A stretch of 64,000 bases of DNA from Calothrix sp. NIES-2100 (GCF_002368195.1 NZ_AP018178.1:9249510-9313509), one strand, 5' to 3'. Counted from the stretch's first letter, positions 17,149 to 25,832 are shown. The notes: generated from the letters alone by a model not told the origin. Numbers and translations are program-made.

Positions 17149-17686
17149 TAGTCAATAAGTCAACCGCCTTACCCACAAGGGGATGAGGCTTGCTGTTCCA
17201 GATTCCTTTCGGGTAGACAGCAATAGGGTGATTGACCGCATCCCAATAACCCTTTAATTCTTTGCCAGGAGTCACACATGGTTTCTCGTCCCTTGCTCAC
17301 AAGTTTTGTTCTGGAAGGAATTTCACCGTCTAGGAGAACAGCCTCGCAACGGTTTCCTCGAAACTCCAGACAAACTGGAGGCTAGATTCTGTGTCTTTGT
17401 TAAGTGAGAGGGCTGACTTACTGTTATCATACACCATTTCACGGCTAATAATTTGCCGACCCTAGCCTACAAGTCCAAATACTTTGAATCTTCCCCCTTC
17501 CCGACAACAGAAGGGGGTGAGAAGAAGTGAAATAAACATCCTCGTTATACCAAAGGACGGGGTTTTAGACCCATTTTTCTGATAATCTAGCCTGCGGAGG
17601 CAAGCTTTGTTTATTTAGACCCACCCGGAGGTGAGGGCGTTAACGTGCAGCCTCACATAGAATTGGTATTAGCTCATGACTAATGG
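17149..17686. other. Structured gap between the M16 genes
   Basis: No protein gene. The left half (17159-17421) is a hairpin-rich block that I treat as a candidate RNA. The right half has a stem CTTCCCCCTTC / GAAGGGGGTGAG around 17490-17522, then a possible miniature element (about 17551-17671) with ATACCAA and TTGGTAT ends. Confidence 0.6.
17159..17421 (-). ncRNA. Candidate IscB-type omega RNA (HEARO), without its nuclease gene
   Basis: On the minus strand the block runs from GTAAGTCAGCCCTCTCAC to GGGTAAGGCGGTTGAC and contains several strong stems, for example CTCCAGTTTGTCTGGAG and TTGCTGT(17-base loop)ACAGCAA with an internal CCCGAAAGG. All reading frames are short or closed. Its look resembles the RNAs found upstream of cyanobacterial IscB genes, but no IscB frame follows; the inactive M16 gene starts instead. 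The family assignment is from memory of such loci and has not been tested. Confidence 0.35.
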
Positions 17687-18955
17687 CTAACAGGGTTTGA
17701 GGACAGTCACAGCATAATTTTCTGGTTGGAGATACTTTTTCGCTAATTGTTGCAGTTCTTCCCCATCAAAAGATAGAACTTGTTGAGGATATGTAACTGC
17801 TAATTCTGCTTGGGCGATCGTATTATAGTAGCCATAAAGCCCAGTCAGTTGATTGGGCGTTTCGGTAGAAAAAGCATATTCATTACATAGAAGTCTACGT
17901 GTACGCGCCAGTTCATGCTGGCTGATTGGTGTATTCTGCAATTCTGACAAATGATTGCGAATCAAGAACTCTACTTTTTCTAGGTGTTCTGGTTCCACCC
18001 AAGCAGTGATTGTAAATAAACTCGATTCCCGTTGTAAAGAAAAATTACTACAAATTCCCTGTACTAATTGCCGTTCTTCCCGCAAATCACGCACTAAGCG
18101 AGAAGTTCTCCCTTCTGCCAGTAACACTGATAACATATCTAAACCATAGGCAGTACGGAGTTGTTCTACTCCTGGTGCTAGCCACGCCATTAGCAACCGC
18201 CCTTGTTCTAGTCTTGGTAAATGCAGTTCTTGACGGTGAATTCCTTTGATAACGGGCTTTTGGCTTGGTTGTGATAGCGGACAATCAGCGCGGGGGGTAA
18301 AATTTCCAAAAGAGCAATTTACCAAATCTACGGCTGAATTTTGATTAATTCCGCCCACAATTACCACAGTCATATTTTCCGGTTGGTAATGGGCGCGGTG
18401 AAAACAGCGCATAGCCTCTGGTGAGTGCTGCATGATTTCTTGCTCTGTACCCAGCACAGAACGTCCATAAGGGTGGTTTTGATAAACAATCCCAATCAGA
18501 GATTGAAATGCTAACCAATCGGGATCATCATGATAAGAGCGAATTTCCTCTAGGACTACATCCCGTTCCCGGCTAAATTCATCATCGGGAATTGCGGCGT
18601 TGAGCAACAGTTCCCCTAAATGGGGTAAAGTCTCTTCCAGGTAAGAAGCAGCTGTTGTCAGGGAATAATGAGCATAATCATAACTTGTAGCTGCATTACT
18701 CACACCACCTTTATTTTCTATGTTATGATCAAAAACCCCAGGCGGTAACGTTGCTGTACCTTTAAAGATCATGTGTTCTAAAAAGTGCGCCATCCCAAAC
18801 CAAGATTCTGGCTCTAGAGTGGCTCCAGCACGCACCCACACATCCGCCACAACTACAGGGGTAGTTGGAATCTCTTGATGAATCAACGTTAAACCATTGT
18901 CGAGATGGACAACCGAGGCTGGAAACAAGGTATCAATGAGTTGTTGTTGTGACAA
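17687..18955 (-). CDS. M16-family zinc metallopeptidase, catalytic subunit
   Basis: 422 aa with the inverted zinc motif HFLEH (GMAHFLEHMIFKGT, about residues 55-70) and the downstream glutamate in RERDVVLEEI near 130. M16B peptidases degrade or process unfolded or signal peptides; cyanobacterial members are cytosolic or periplasmic and poorly studied. No signal peptide is evident. First gene of the presumed pair with the inactive homologue downstream, with which it would form a heterodimeric chamber. Confidence 0.88.
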   Translation of the reverse strand: MSQQQLIDTLFPASVVHLDNGLTLIHQEIPTTPVVVADVWVRAGATLEPESWFGMAHFLEHMIFKGTATLPPGVFDHNIENKGGVSNAATSYDYAHYSLTTAASYLEETLPHLGELLLNAAIPDDEFSRERDVVLEEIRSYHDDPDWLAFQSLIGIVYQNHPYGRSVLGTEQEIMQHSPEAMRCFHRAHYQPENMTVVIVGGINQNSAVDLVNCSFGNFTPRADCPLSQPSQKPVIKGIHRQELHLPRLEQGRLLMAWLAPGVEQLRTAYGLDMLSVLLAEGRTSRLVRDLREERQLVQGICSNFSLQRESSLFTITAWVEPEHLEKVEFLIRNHLSELQNTPISQHELARTRRLLCNEYAFSTETPNQLTGLYGYYNTIAQAELAVTYPQQVLSFDGEELQQLAKKYLQPENYAVTVLKPC

Positions 18956-19172
18956 TTTTTTGTAGCTTTAACCACAATTTAACGCAATTTTGCCATCTTA
19001 ACTCTGAAAGGGGCCTAATTCAGAATCAATTTATACAGAATTGGGAATTGGGCATTGGGCATGGGGAAAAGGGGGACAAGGGAGACAAGGGAGACAAGGG
19101 GGACAAATGACTATTGCCTTTTTGACAAATGACAAATGACTAATGACAAATGACTAATGACTAATAATATTA
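18956..19172. repeat. Heptamer-type repeats between ssaA and the M16 gene
   Basis: GGGCATT, GGGACAA and ACAAATGACTA repeats fill about 19040-19166. No gene. The stretch carries the promoter region of the M16 pair. Confidence 0.65.
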
Positions 19173-19206
19173 AAGCTCCCAAGGTTGAAGTTAACTTTGG
19201 GAGCTT
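19173..19206 (-). terminator. Terminator hairpin following the 6S RNA gene
   Basis: AAGCTCCCAA pairs with TTGGGAGCTT (inner part extends with GTT/AAC) to form a long stem ten bases beyond the predicted 3' end of ssaA on the minus strand. It could also serve purK read-through transcripts. The T-run is weak. Confidence 0.6.
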
Positions 19207-19215
19207 AAAATTTTT

Positions 19216-19399
19216 GAGTTCACCGCGACGCCGTTTTACCTAAGTTTATGACCTGGTTAAACCAGGTGGGTATCAAATCCCTCGTTTAAAGTTTCCGGGT
19301 ACTTGCCCGGTTTACTGCCACGAGACTTGTTGATTCCCTTTTCTTTAAAGACATAGATCAAAAAACTTGATGGCAGTCACCAACGTCGTAGTGCAACTC
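19216..19399 (-). ncRNA. ssaA: 6S RNA (ssaA)
   Basis: 6S RNA binds RNA polymerase holoenzyme by imitating an open promoter. The 184-nt span fits cyanobacterial 6S RNA. The ends pair as a closing stem: GAGTTGCACTACGACG at the 5' end with CGTCGCGGTGAACTC at the 3' end, with small bulges; internal hairpins include CCGGG/CCCGG and ACCTGGTT/AACCAGGT around a large internal loop. A TATAAT box (19404-19409, minus strand) lies about five bases before the 5' end. Position is decisive: in many cyanobacteria ssaA lies directly downstream of purK, as here (58 bases after its stop). Sequence recognition is by structure and context, not alignment. Confidence 0.75.
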
Positions 19400-19456
19400 A
19401 CTCATTATAACCTTCAAAACTGGTTGTGTGTTTTATATAGAAATTTTCTCAGAAAT

Positions 19457-20617
19457 TTAACTGGGATACCAGATAGATTCTATGGTACGAGCGATCGCCT
19501 GAGCCTGATCTCGGTTTAGAGTATCGAGTAAAACCGTTACATGTCCTAATTTACGCCCTGGACGGGATTCTGTCTTGCCGTACCAGTGGATGTAGGATTG
19601 GGCTATGGCGGCGATTTGTTGGCGTTGGCTTTGGTAGTCGCTTTGGGAAGTTTCGTAACCCAGTAGGTTTACCATCACAGCAGTGGGAGTTTTGAGTGTA
19701 GGAGCGCCTAAAGGTAAACCACACACTGCTCTCAGGTGTTGTTCAAATTGGGAGGTTTCACAAGCATCTAGGGAAAAATGCCCCGAATTGTGGGTGCGGG
19801 GGGCTATTTCATTGACGAGAACTCTCCCATCTGGGGTGAGAAATAGCTCAATGCCAAATAATCCGACTACTTCTAGATTATTTAATAAAGTGCGAGCGAT
19901 CACGTCTATTTCTGCTGCTAAATTAGCTGTAATCTCTGCTGGTGCTATCACTCGCCGACAAACCTGTTGTTCTTGTTGGGTTTCCACAACTGGGTATGTC
20001 ACCACCTCGCCATCTACAGAACGGGCGGCGATTACTGCCAATTCTCGCTCAAAGGGGACAAATTCTTCAATTAAATAGTGTGAGCTACTACTAGTGAGCT
20101 TTTGCTGTAAACTATCCCCATCCTTAATAATAAACGTACCCTGTCCGTCATAACCGTGACGACGAGATTTGAGAACTATGGGGTTTTTCTGGGGAAAACT
20201 TAAATGGGCAATTTTCGATTGTAGTTCTGTCGGTTGCTCAATTAAGGACTCATCGACAGCAAAAAAATGCGGAACTGGTAAACCCAATGCTTGTAAATAG
20301 CAACGCTGGTGATATTTATCTAATAGGGGAGCCAAAGCTGCTAATCTGGGACGAAAACAAACACCTTGGTTTTCTAAGACAGATAAAGCTTCGAGATTAA
20401 CAAATTCATTTTCAAAGGTGATGACATCACATTTTTCGGCTAAAATCTCTGTAGCTTTAGCGTCATCTACTAAAGCAAAAACAGTTTCTTGGGCAATATT
20501 TACAGCAGGATCATGTTGACTGGGAGTTTGGACGATTAATTCCACGCCTAACTTTTTTGCCCCATCTGCCATCATCCAGGCAAGTTGTCCGCCACCAATT
20601 ATACCAACACGCTTCAT
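19457..20617 (-). CDS. purK: 5-(carboxyamino)imidazole ribonucleotide synthase PurK
   Basis: PurK uses ATP and bicarbonate to carboxylate aminoimidazole ribonucleotide in purine synthesis. The ATP-grasp architecture is visible: GIIGGGQLAWMMA at the N-terminus, LKSRRHGYDGQGTF near residue 150 with the nucleotide-binding Lys, LIEEFVPFERELAVI near 180, VNEIAPRTHNSGHF near 265. 386 aa from the ATG at 20617, which overlaps the stop of the pentapeptide gene as ATGA and has AGGA upstream; a start two codons earlier is also possible. The 6S RNA gene follows. Confidence 0.93.
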   Translation of the reverse strand: MKRVGIIGGGQLAWMMADGAKKLGVELIVQTPSQHDPAVNIAQETVFALVDDAKATEILAEKCDVITFENEFVNLEALSVLENQGVCFRPRLAALAPLLDKYHQRCYLQALGLPVPHFFAVDESLIEQPTELQSKIAHLSFPQKNPIVLKSRRHGYDGQGTFIIKDGDSLQQKLTSSSSHYLIEEFVPFERELAVIAARSVDGEVVTYPVVETQQEQQVCRRVIAPAEITANLAAEIDVIARTLLNNLEVVGLFGIELFLTPDGRVLVNEIAPRTHNSGHFSLDACETSQFEQHLRAVCGLPLGAPTLKTPTAVMVNLLGYETSQSDYQSQRQQIAAIAQSYIHWYGKTESRPGRKLGHVTVLLDTLNRDQAQAIARTIESIWYPS

Positions 20618-21102
20618 CGACATCCTAGAGAATCACGAGTTTCTACACCAGTCTGAGAATTGACACCACTGGCTTTTTTGCACAGTTCTTTAATTTGTGC
20701 CCCATCCAAAACTGCATCAGTGAAATCTGCATTGCTGATGTTCACATCAGTAAATATAGTACGTAATAAAAGGCTTTCTTTTAAAACGGCATCACTTAAA
20801 TCAGATCCAGTTAAGTTTACCTGATCCATCAATGCATTTGTTAAATCTGCCCCATGCAAATTTGATTTTGTCATCACCGAAGCGCTCAAAACTGCTCCCC
20901 GCAAATCTGCACCTGTAAAATTGGTCAGTTCTAAATTAGCATTAGAGAACTCTGCTGCTTGCAAACTTTGTCCGGAAAAATCATGTCTTGTTAATTCTGC
21001 ATTGCTGAAGGACAGGGGATGAGTCCAGTCTGCAAGCGCAGGGGAAGCTGTGAACAATACCATTATCCCCAAAATTAATGCCAACCCTTGCCGCCAAAAC
21101 AT
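20614..21102 (-). CDS. Exported pentapeptide repeat protein (lumenal type)
   Basis: 162 aa: an N-terminal signal peptide (LALILGIMVLFTASPALA, cleavage near residue 25) and a run of pentapeptide repeats of A(D/N)LxG type from about residue 33 to 135, forming a right-handed quadrilateral beta-helix. It ends with two cysteines (ELCKKASG ... SLGCR) that may form a disulfide. Similar to small lumenal pentapeptide proteins of cyanobacteria and plastids; no function is established. Translationally coupled to purK through the ATGA overlap. Confidence 0.82.
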   Translation of the reverse strand: MFWRQGLALILGIMVLFTASPALADWTHPLSFSNAELTRHDFSGQSLQAAEFSNANLELTNFTGADLRGAVLSASVMTKSNLHGADLTNALMDQVNLTGSDLSDAVLKESLLLRTIFTDVNISNADFTDAVLDGAQIKELCKKASGVNSQTGVETRDSLGCR

Positions 21103-21319
21103 ATTTACTTAGCTCATGTAGTGTCTAGGTCACTGCTTTTTAGCTTATCTCATTTCCATCAGGGAATTCATTTAGCTGCTGTAGGCTATATCTAAGGATA
21201 TTTCCACAAATCGCCTAAATATTCAACGATCAAGGCTTAAGGTTCATTAATCAAGGAGTCATTTGTCATTTTCCCGCGCCAGTAGCGACTGTCTTGATTG
21301 TCTACCCGACTCCTATGTT

Positions 21320-21621
21320 ATACCAATTCAAATAATGTTTGCGACAAATCAATATATTCTAGAGGGCAAGGCATTGCCCATACGTGTCAACTTAACGCGA
21401 AACCCTTGCCAAGACTTGATGAGCGAATTCTCTCACTTAAAATCAAGATCCGCGTTACCCCACCCCGGCTTTGCTGACGCAAAACCTCCCCTCCCCGTTT
21501 ACGGGGAGGGGATTGAGGGGTGGGGTAAAACGCTTGTGGGATAAGCCTTTTAACTTAAGTTGACACCAATGGGCATTGCCTTGCCCCTACCATCTGTCGC
21601 ATTCTTGTTTCAAATTGGTAT
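21320..21621. mobile_element. Miniature element with ATACCAATT ends, interrupted by family 1 copy B
   Basis: Ends ATACCAATT (21320-21328) and AATTGGTAT (21613-21621) are perfect inverse complements and inward similarity continues (TTTGCGACA against the complement of TGTCGCATT). The centre, once the inserted element is removed, is the palindrome GGCAAGGCATTGCCTTGCC. Noncoding; frames crossing it are repeat-derived. Confidence 0.7.
21379..21571. mobile_element. Miniature inverted-repeat element, family 1, copy B (nested)
   Basis: 193 bp with the same 17-bp ends as copy A and a very similar interior. A perfect 9-bp direct repeat GGCATTGCC flanks it (21370-21378 and 21572-21580). The target is the centre of a palindrome within an older miniature element, so insertion order is clear. 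Confidence 0.88.
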
Positions 21622-21683
21622 TACAAATAAAACCTTTCTTTGGCGATCGCTATTTGTTGATGTAGCTGAGAAATGCTTACACA

Positions 21684-21716
21684 AGATCCCCGACTTCTTC
21701 AAGAAGTCGGGGATCT
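21684..21716. repeat. REP-like hairpin, second full copy
   Basis: AGATCCCCGACTTCTTC followed by its near complement. Same family as 2209-2240. It lies about 75 bases beyond the stop of the small membrane peptide gene on the minus strand and could act there as a 3' hairpin. Confidence 0.7.
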
Positions 21717-21789
21717 AATCTTTATATCTTAAGAGGATGTTTTAAAAGTCCTGTTGTCGGTAGGAAAACGTTTTAGATTCAACCAGTGC

Positions 21790-21957
21790 TTAAGGAAAAC
21801 TGGGAATCTCAGGGCTAGACTCTGTTGATCTGATGGGAGTTGGGGATGGCGCATTTTTTTTCTGATTGACTGCCAAAATCATCGATAGCAGCTTGGGAAA
21901 TGCAAGGCAGGCTACAGTATTGATGAGCGTTAATAATATACAATCTACGAAACTCAT
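21790..21957 (-). CDS. Small membrane peptide, 55 aa (paralogue 1)
   Basis: A short gene with an unusually strong ribosome binding site, AGGAGGCGG, nine bases before its ATG. The peptide has one hydrophobic helix (VDCILLTLINTVACLAFP, residues 4-21), a short linker KLLSMIL and a polar tail rich in Pro and Ser. The helix and linker are nearly identical to the peptide encoded at 22681-22926 (INTVACL-A/G-FPKLLS-M/I-IL), while the DNA around differs, so the protein is under selection. I know no named family. A single-pass membrane role is inferred from the helix. Confidence 0.7.
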   Translation of the reverse strand: MSFVDCILLTLINTVACLAFPKLLSMILAVNQKKNAPSPTPIRSTESSPEIPSFP

Positions 21958-22680
21958 AGATTACCGCCTCCTGAATGAACAATTTGTGAGTCTATTTCTT
22001 AGTGTGACTTAAAATCTGTACTTTTAACTACTTTGAAAATTTTGATTTTCTTCTAGCCTCTATAAGCTAATCAAATATATCCATTGTTAACTTATATTAA
22101 CTTGCCGACATGCACTGCGTTACGGCTATTTCCTACTTTCGCAAATCCTTAATTTCTGGCATAGCTAATGGGAAAGACGCATCTAGAAATTTGACTTTTA
22201 AAGGAATATTTAATCATTTTCGCCGCGTGTTGTCTACCTTAATTAATATTGAATTTTTCAATGTTTATCATATATAGCATTTCCTAATCACATGAAGTAC
22301 ATCATAGCCCCCTCCTCGCTTGCGGGGAGGGGGTTGGGGGTGGGGTGACTATACCTCACTTGACAGAGAAACGCTATAAAAATCAAAATATTAATATTTA
22401 ATCAGCGATCAACGCCAAGATAAATTACTTGTGTGAAATAAATCTGATTGATGATTATTTATGAATAAATCAACCAATAATCAGCTTTTCAAGCTTGATT
22501 TAATTTATGCAAACAGTGAAAGTTTAAAACCGAGTGGAATTGTGGGCGAAAAAGTCCTTGTATCTCAAGGTAGATAAAAATTCCACTTCAAAATGGTATG
22601 AATGCACCTGCGGATTCTGAAGCATGATCCAAAACCGTCCAGCAAAATATTCGCGCAGTATTTATACTGCCAAAACTTTG
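21958..22680. other. Intergenic region between the small peptide genes
   Basis: AT-rich. Contains a miniature element (22273-22378) and a nested hairpin: GTGGAATT (22534-22541) with AATTCCAC (22579-22586), enclosing CCTTG/CAAGG. The hairpin lies just past the second peptide gene on the minus strand. An open frame at 22110-22277 lacks a ribosome site. Confidence 0.55.
22273..22378. mobile_element. Miniature inverted-repeat element, family 2 (uninterrupted copy)
   Basis: 106 bp with ends TATAGCATTTC and the complement of TATAGCGTTTC, and a central CCCCCTCC / GGGGAGGGGG hairpin. A second copy at 32831-33138 is split by a family 1 insertion; this copy serves as its empty-site reference. Confidence 0.75.
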
Positions 22681-22926
22681 TTAATTAGGAGTACATCGAT
22701 CGCAGAAATGAGGACGGAACTTACAGAATGGATCTCCAGTCAATGTGTGAGTTGTACAATAAGGAAAGGTGGTTATTGCTACTTTGCTTTTTTGCGGACT
22801 GGAAGCATTGGCTGAAGTTTCGGCAGCTTTAGCTTTAGATGAGAGAATGATTGAGAGCAGCTTGGGAAACCCCAGACAAGCAACAGTATTGATGATTGTC
22901 AGTAATGCAGCGTGTTTTAAAACCAC
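22681..22926 (-). CDS. Small membrane peptide, 81 aa (paralogue 2)
   Basis: GTG start with AGGGGGGTG upstream. The first 30 residues (ALLTIINTVACLGFP then KLLSIIL) match the 55-aa peptide at 21790-21957; the tail is longer and different, with Ala/Ser then several cysteines. The gene is divergent from the acyl-ACP synthetase gene, 256 bases apart. Family unknown. The C-terminal half may have been altered by DNA rearrangement, since it shows no likeness to paralogue 1. Confidence 0.6.
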   Translation of the reverse strand: MVLKHAALLTIINTVACLGFPKLLSIILSSKAKAAETSANASSPQKSKVAITTFPYCTTHTLTGDPFCKFRPHFCDRCTPN

Positions 22927-23182
22927 AGGTAATCACCCCCCTGTAAAATAGGTGGTCACTATTGTTGGCTGTTAGGAAAATCTCTGTAATTGCATTAAAT
23001 ACAATTACATCCATAGCCTTAAGACTATATAAGTTCATCTTATCATAAATTTTTGTTAATGGAAGCGTGAGTTTTCCGCAAATGCTATCTCAGAAGCCAT
23101 TGTGTATATTAAAGAGATTTGTTGCCGAAGAATAGTAAAATCCTCTCAAAAAACAGTCCATCCAGTATTTAGGTGATGTGTT

Positions 23183-25159
23183 ATGTCAACAACCAAATCC
23201 GCATCTATTTATTTAGCTAATATTAGTGAGCGAGAACGCTTAGCATTAAAGCGTTTGGCAGATTATACAAATGTGAATGCAATTCCGGAAATTTGGCCAT
23301 TAGCAGCCAAGTTCTTTGGTAATACCGTTGCTCTACACGATCCTCATGGCAAACCAGAAGTAGTACTTAATTATACTCAATTGGCAGAGCAAATTCAAAA
23401 ATTTGCAGCGGGTTTACAGGCTTTAGGGGTGAAAGCAGGCGATCGCATTTCCTTAATTGCCGATAATAGTCCCAGATGGTTTATTGCCGATCAAGGGATA
23501 ATGACGGCTGGGGGGGTGGATGCGGTACGTAGCGCCCAAGCAGAAAAGGAAGAATTGCTGTTTATTGTGGCAAATAGTGACAGCACGGCGGTAGTAGTCG
23601 AGGATTTAAAAACGCTAAAGAGACTGCAAGATAGACTCAACGATTTACCAATTCAACTGGTAATCTTGCTTTCAGACGAAACCCCACCAACAAAAGAAAA
23701 TTTCAAAGTTTTGAATTTCTTGCAGATCATAGAAGTTGGTAGTAACCATTCCCTAGCACCAGTACAGCAAAACTACGATACCCTAGCAACACTGATTTAT
23801 ACTTCGGGGACGACGGGTAAACCAAAAGGTGTGATGCTGACTCATGGGAATTTACTGCACCAAATCAATACTTTTGGGACAGTACTACAACCCAACGTAG
23901 GAGAATTAGCCTTAAGTATCCTGCCAACTTGGCACAGCTATGAAAGAACAGCTGAGTATTACTTACTTTCTCAAGGTTGCTCACAGGTTTACACTAACCT
24001 GCGTGCTGTGAAAAAAGATTTGAAAGAATTTAAACCTCATTATATGGTGGCTGTCCCCCGGCTCTGGGAATCAATTTATGAAGGAGTGCAAAAGCAGTTT
24101 CGCGAACAACCAGCCAAAAAGCAACGCCTGGTTAATTTTTTATTAAACAATAGCGATCGCTATATTAAAGCCAAGCGCATTGCCCAAAAATTAAGTTTAG
24201 AGCATCTTCACTCAGGAGCAATTGAGCGATTATCAGCTAGGATACTAGCTTCTAGTTTATTCCCGATCCATGCCTTAGGAGAAAAACTGGTGTATGCTAA
24301 AGTCCGAGAAGCAACGGGAGGAAGAATCAAGTATGTAATTAGCGGTGGTGGCGCACTTCCTAAGCACATAGATAATTTTTTTGAAATCATTGGTATTCAA
24401 ATTTTGCAAGGCTACGGTTTAACAGAAACATCCCCAGTGACTAATGTGCGTCGTCCTTGGCATAATGTGCGTGGTTCATCAGGCCCCACACTACCTGCTA
24501 CAGAAATTAAAATTGTCGATCCAGAGACTCGCAAATCTCTGCCAATTGGGGAGCGAGGCTTGGTACTGTTGAAAGGGCCGCAAATTATGCAAGGCTATTA
24601 CCAAAATCCAGAAGCGACAGCAAAAGCCATCGACGCAGAAGGTTGGTTTGATAGCGGCGATTTGGGTTGGTTGACACCGGAAAAAGATTTGGTGCTGACT
24701 GGCAGGGCAAAAGATACGATTGTCTTAAGCAATGGGGAAAATATCGAGCCTCAGCCGATAGAAGATGCTTGTTTGCGATCGCCCTACATCGATCAAATTA
24801 TGCTTGTCGGTCAAGATCAACGTAGCCTCGGTGCCTTGATTGTACCTAATCTTGAAGCCTTAGAAAAATGGGCCCAAACTCAAAATCTTGACTTAAGCAG
24901 CAAAAATGATAATATTACCGCCTCACCCAGTCAAAAAATAGACCTGGAGAGTAAAATAATCCAGGAATTATATAGGAAGGAATTGAATCGGGAAGTGCAA
25001 AATCGTCCCGGCTATCGAGCCGACGATCGCATTGGCCCATTCAAACTCATTCCCGAGCCGTTTTCCATTGAAAATGGCTTAATGACACAAACACTAAAAA
25101 TTCGGCGTCATATTGTCGCCGAACGCTATCGCGATATTATTAACGCCATGTTTGGCTAA
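23183..25159 (+). CDS. aas: Long-chain acyl-ACP synthetase (AMP-forming)
   Basis: 658 aa of the ANL adenylating superfamily. The phosphate loop reads YTSGTTGKPKGVMLTHGN near residue 210; further motifs are GYGLTETSPV near 412, YYQNPEATAKAIDAEGWFDSGDLG near 475 and the A8 hinge LTGRAKDTIVLSNGENIEP near 510. The length and the sequence around VAVPRLWESIYEGV fit the cyanobacterial enzyme (slr1609 type), which activates free fatty acids and loads them on acyl carrier protein to recycle membrane lipids. A fatty-acyl-CoA ligase activity is the alternative label. The YlqD-like gene follows after 43 bases. Confidence 0.9.
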   Translation: MSTTKSASIYLANISERERLALKRLADYTNVNAIPEIWPLAAKFFGNTVALHDPHGKPEVVLNYTQLAEQIQKFAAGLQALGVKAGDRISLIADNSPRWFIADQGIMTAGGVDAVRSAQAEKEELLFIVANSDSTAVVVEDLKTLKRLQDRLNDLPIQLVILLSDETPPTKENFKVLNFLQIIEVGSNHSLAPVQQNYDTLATLIYTSGTTGKPKGVMLTHGNLLHQINTFGTVLQPNVGELALSILPTWHSYERTAEYYLLSQGCSQVYTNLRAVKKDLKEFKPHYMVAVPRLWESIYEGVQKQFREQPAKKQRLVNFLLNNSDRYIKAKRIAQKLSLEHLHSGAIERLSARILASSLFPIHALGEKLVYAKVREATGGRIKYVISGGGALPKHIDNFFEIIGIQILQGYGLTETSPVTNVRRPWHNVRGSSGPTLPATEIKIVDPETRKSLPIGERGLVLLKGPQIMQGYYQNPEATAKAIDAEGWFDSGDLGWLTPEKDLVLTGRAKDTIVLSNGENIEPQPIEDACLRSPYIDQIMLVGQDQRSLGALIVPNLEALEKWAQTQNLDLSSKNDNITASPSQKIDLESKIIQELYRKELNREVQNRPGYRADDRIGPFKLIPEPFSIENGLMTQTLKIRRHIVAERYRDIINAMFG

Positions 25160-25202
25160 TAATTCCGCACAAACAATCAATATAGAGTGAACGTGAAACT
25201 GT

Positions 25203-25655
25203 ATGGATGCCTCGAAATCTCAACAAATGCTTTTGAAACGCGTCGTTAATGTCAAAGTCATTGTAACTCCTCTGTGGAAAGATGAAGTACAACAGCAATT
25301 GCAAGCTCAGATCAATCAAACCGATCAGCAATTGCAACAACTAGACATTGAAGGACAAAGAGCAATTACCGCAATTCAAAAGCAGAGTTTGCAACCACCA
25401 GGACCGCAAACCCTGCAACAAATTGACAATATCCAACTCCAAGTCAATCAAAAGAAAAGCGAACTCCTAGAGCAAAAAAATCAATTCCTGCAAAACCTCC
25501 AGCAAGTACAATATCTGGAGTTAGATCAGGAAGTTAACCAATTCCAAATGGAAGGTTTTTTCCGCATCGAACCAGGCGATAACCTCATCAGCAAAACCCA
25601 AGTCGAAATTGTTCTACGTGATGGGATTGTAGAAGAAATTCGTGGCGATATCTAA
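25203..25655 (+). CDS. YlqD-family protein
   Basis: 150 aa, mostly a long Gln-rich coiled coil (about residues 15-105: QQQLQAQINQTDQQLQQLDIEGQRA split over two helices), followed by a small beta domain (FFRIEPGDNLISKTQVEIVLRD, about 115-150). This two-part layout is typical of YlqD homologues. Function unknown. Close spacing suggests co-transcription with the acyl-ACP synthetase. Confidence 0.75.
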   Translation: MDASKSQQMLLKRVVNVKVIVTPLWKDEVQQQLQAQINQTDQQLQQLDIEGQRAITAIQKQSLQPPGPQTLQQIDNIQLQVNQKKSELLEQKNQFLQNLQQVQYLELDQEVNQFQMEGFFRIEPGDNLISKTQVEIVLRDGIVEEIRGDI

Positions 25656-25832
25656 ATTTGGTCATTTGTCAATAGTCAATAGTCATTTGCTGTGTATGTT
25701 CTACTAGCCAATCACTAATGACTGATCTCAAAGCATCTACTGATCTTTTTTAGCATTCATGTTTTTAATCCATGTCACAGCAATCATTGAGAAAATTGCC
25801 TGTGGCGTGGATTTGTTGAGCAAGCAAACTGT

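Noticed and set aside
21263..21544. 93-residue plus-strand frame
   Set aside because: Translated from two nested miniature elements; no coding signal.
22110..22277. 55-codon plus-strand frame
   Set aside because: No Shine-Dalgarno sequence, and its end overlaps the start of a miniature element.
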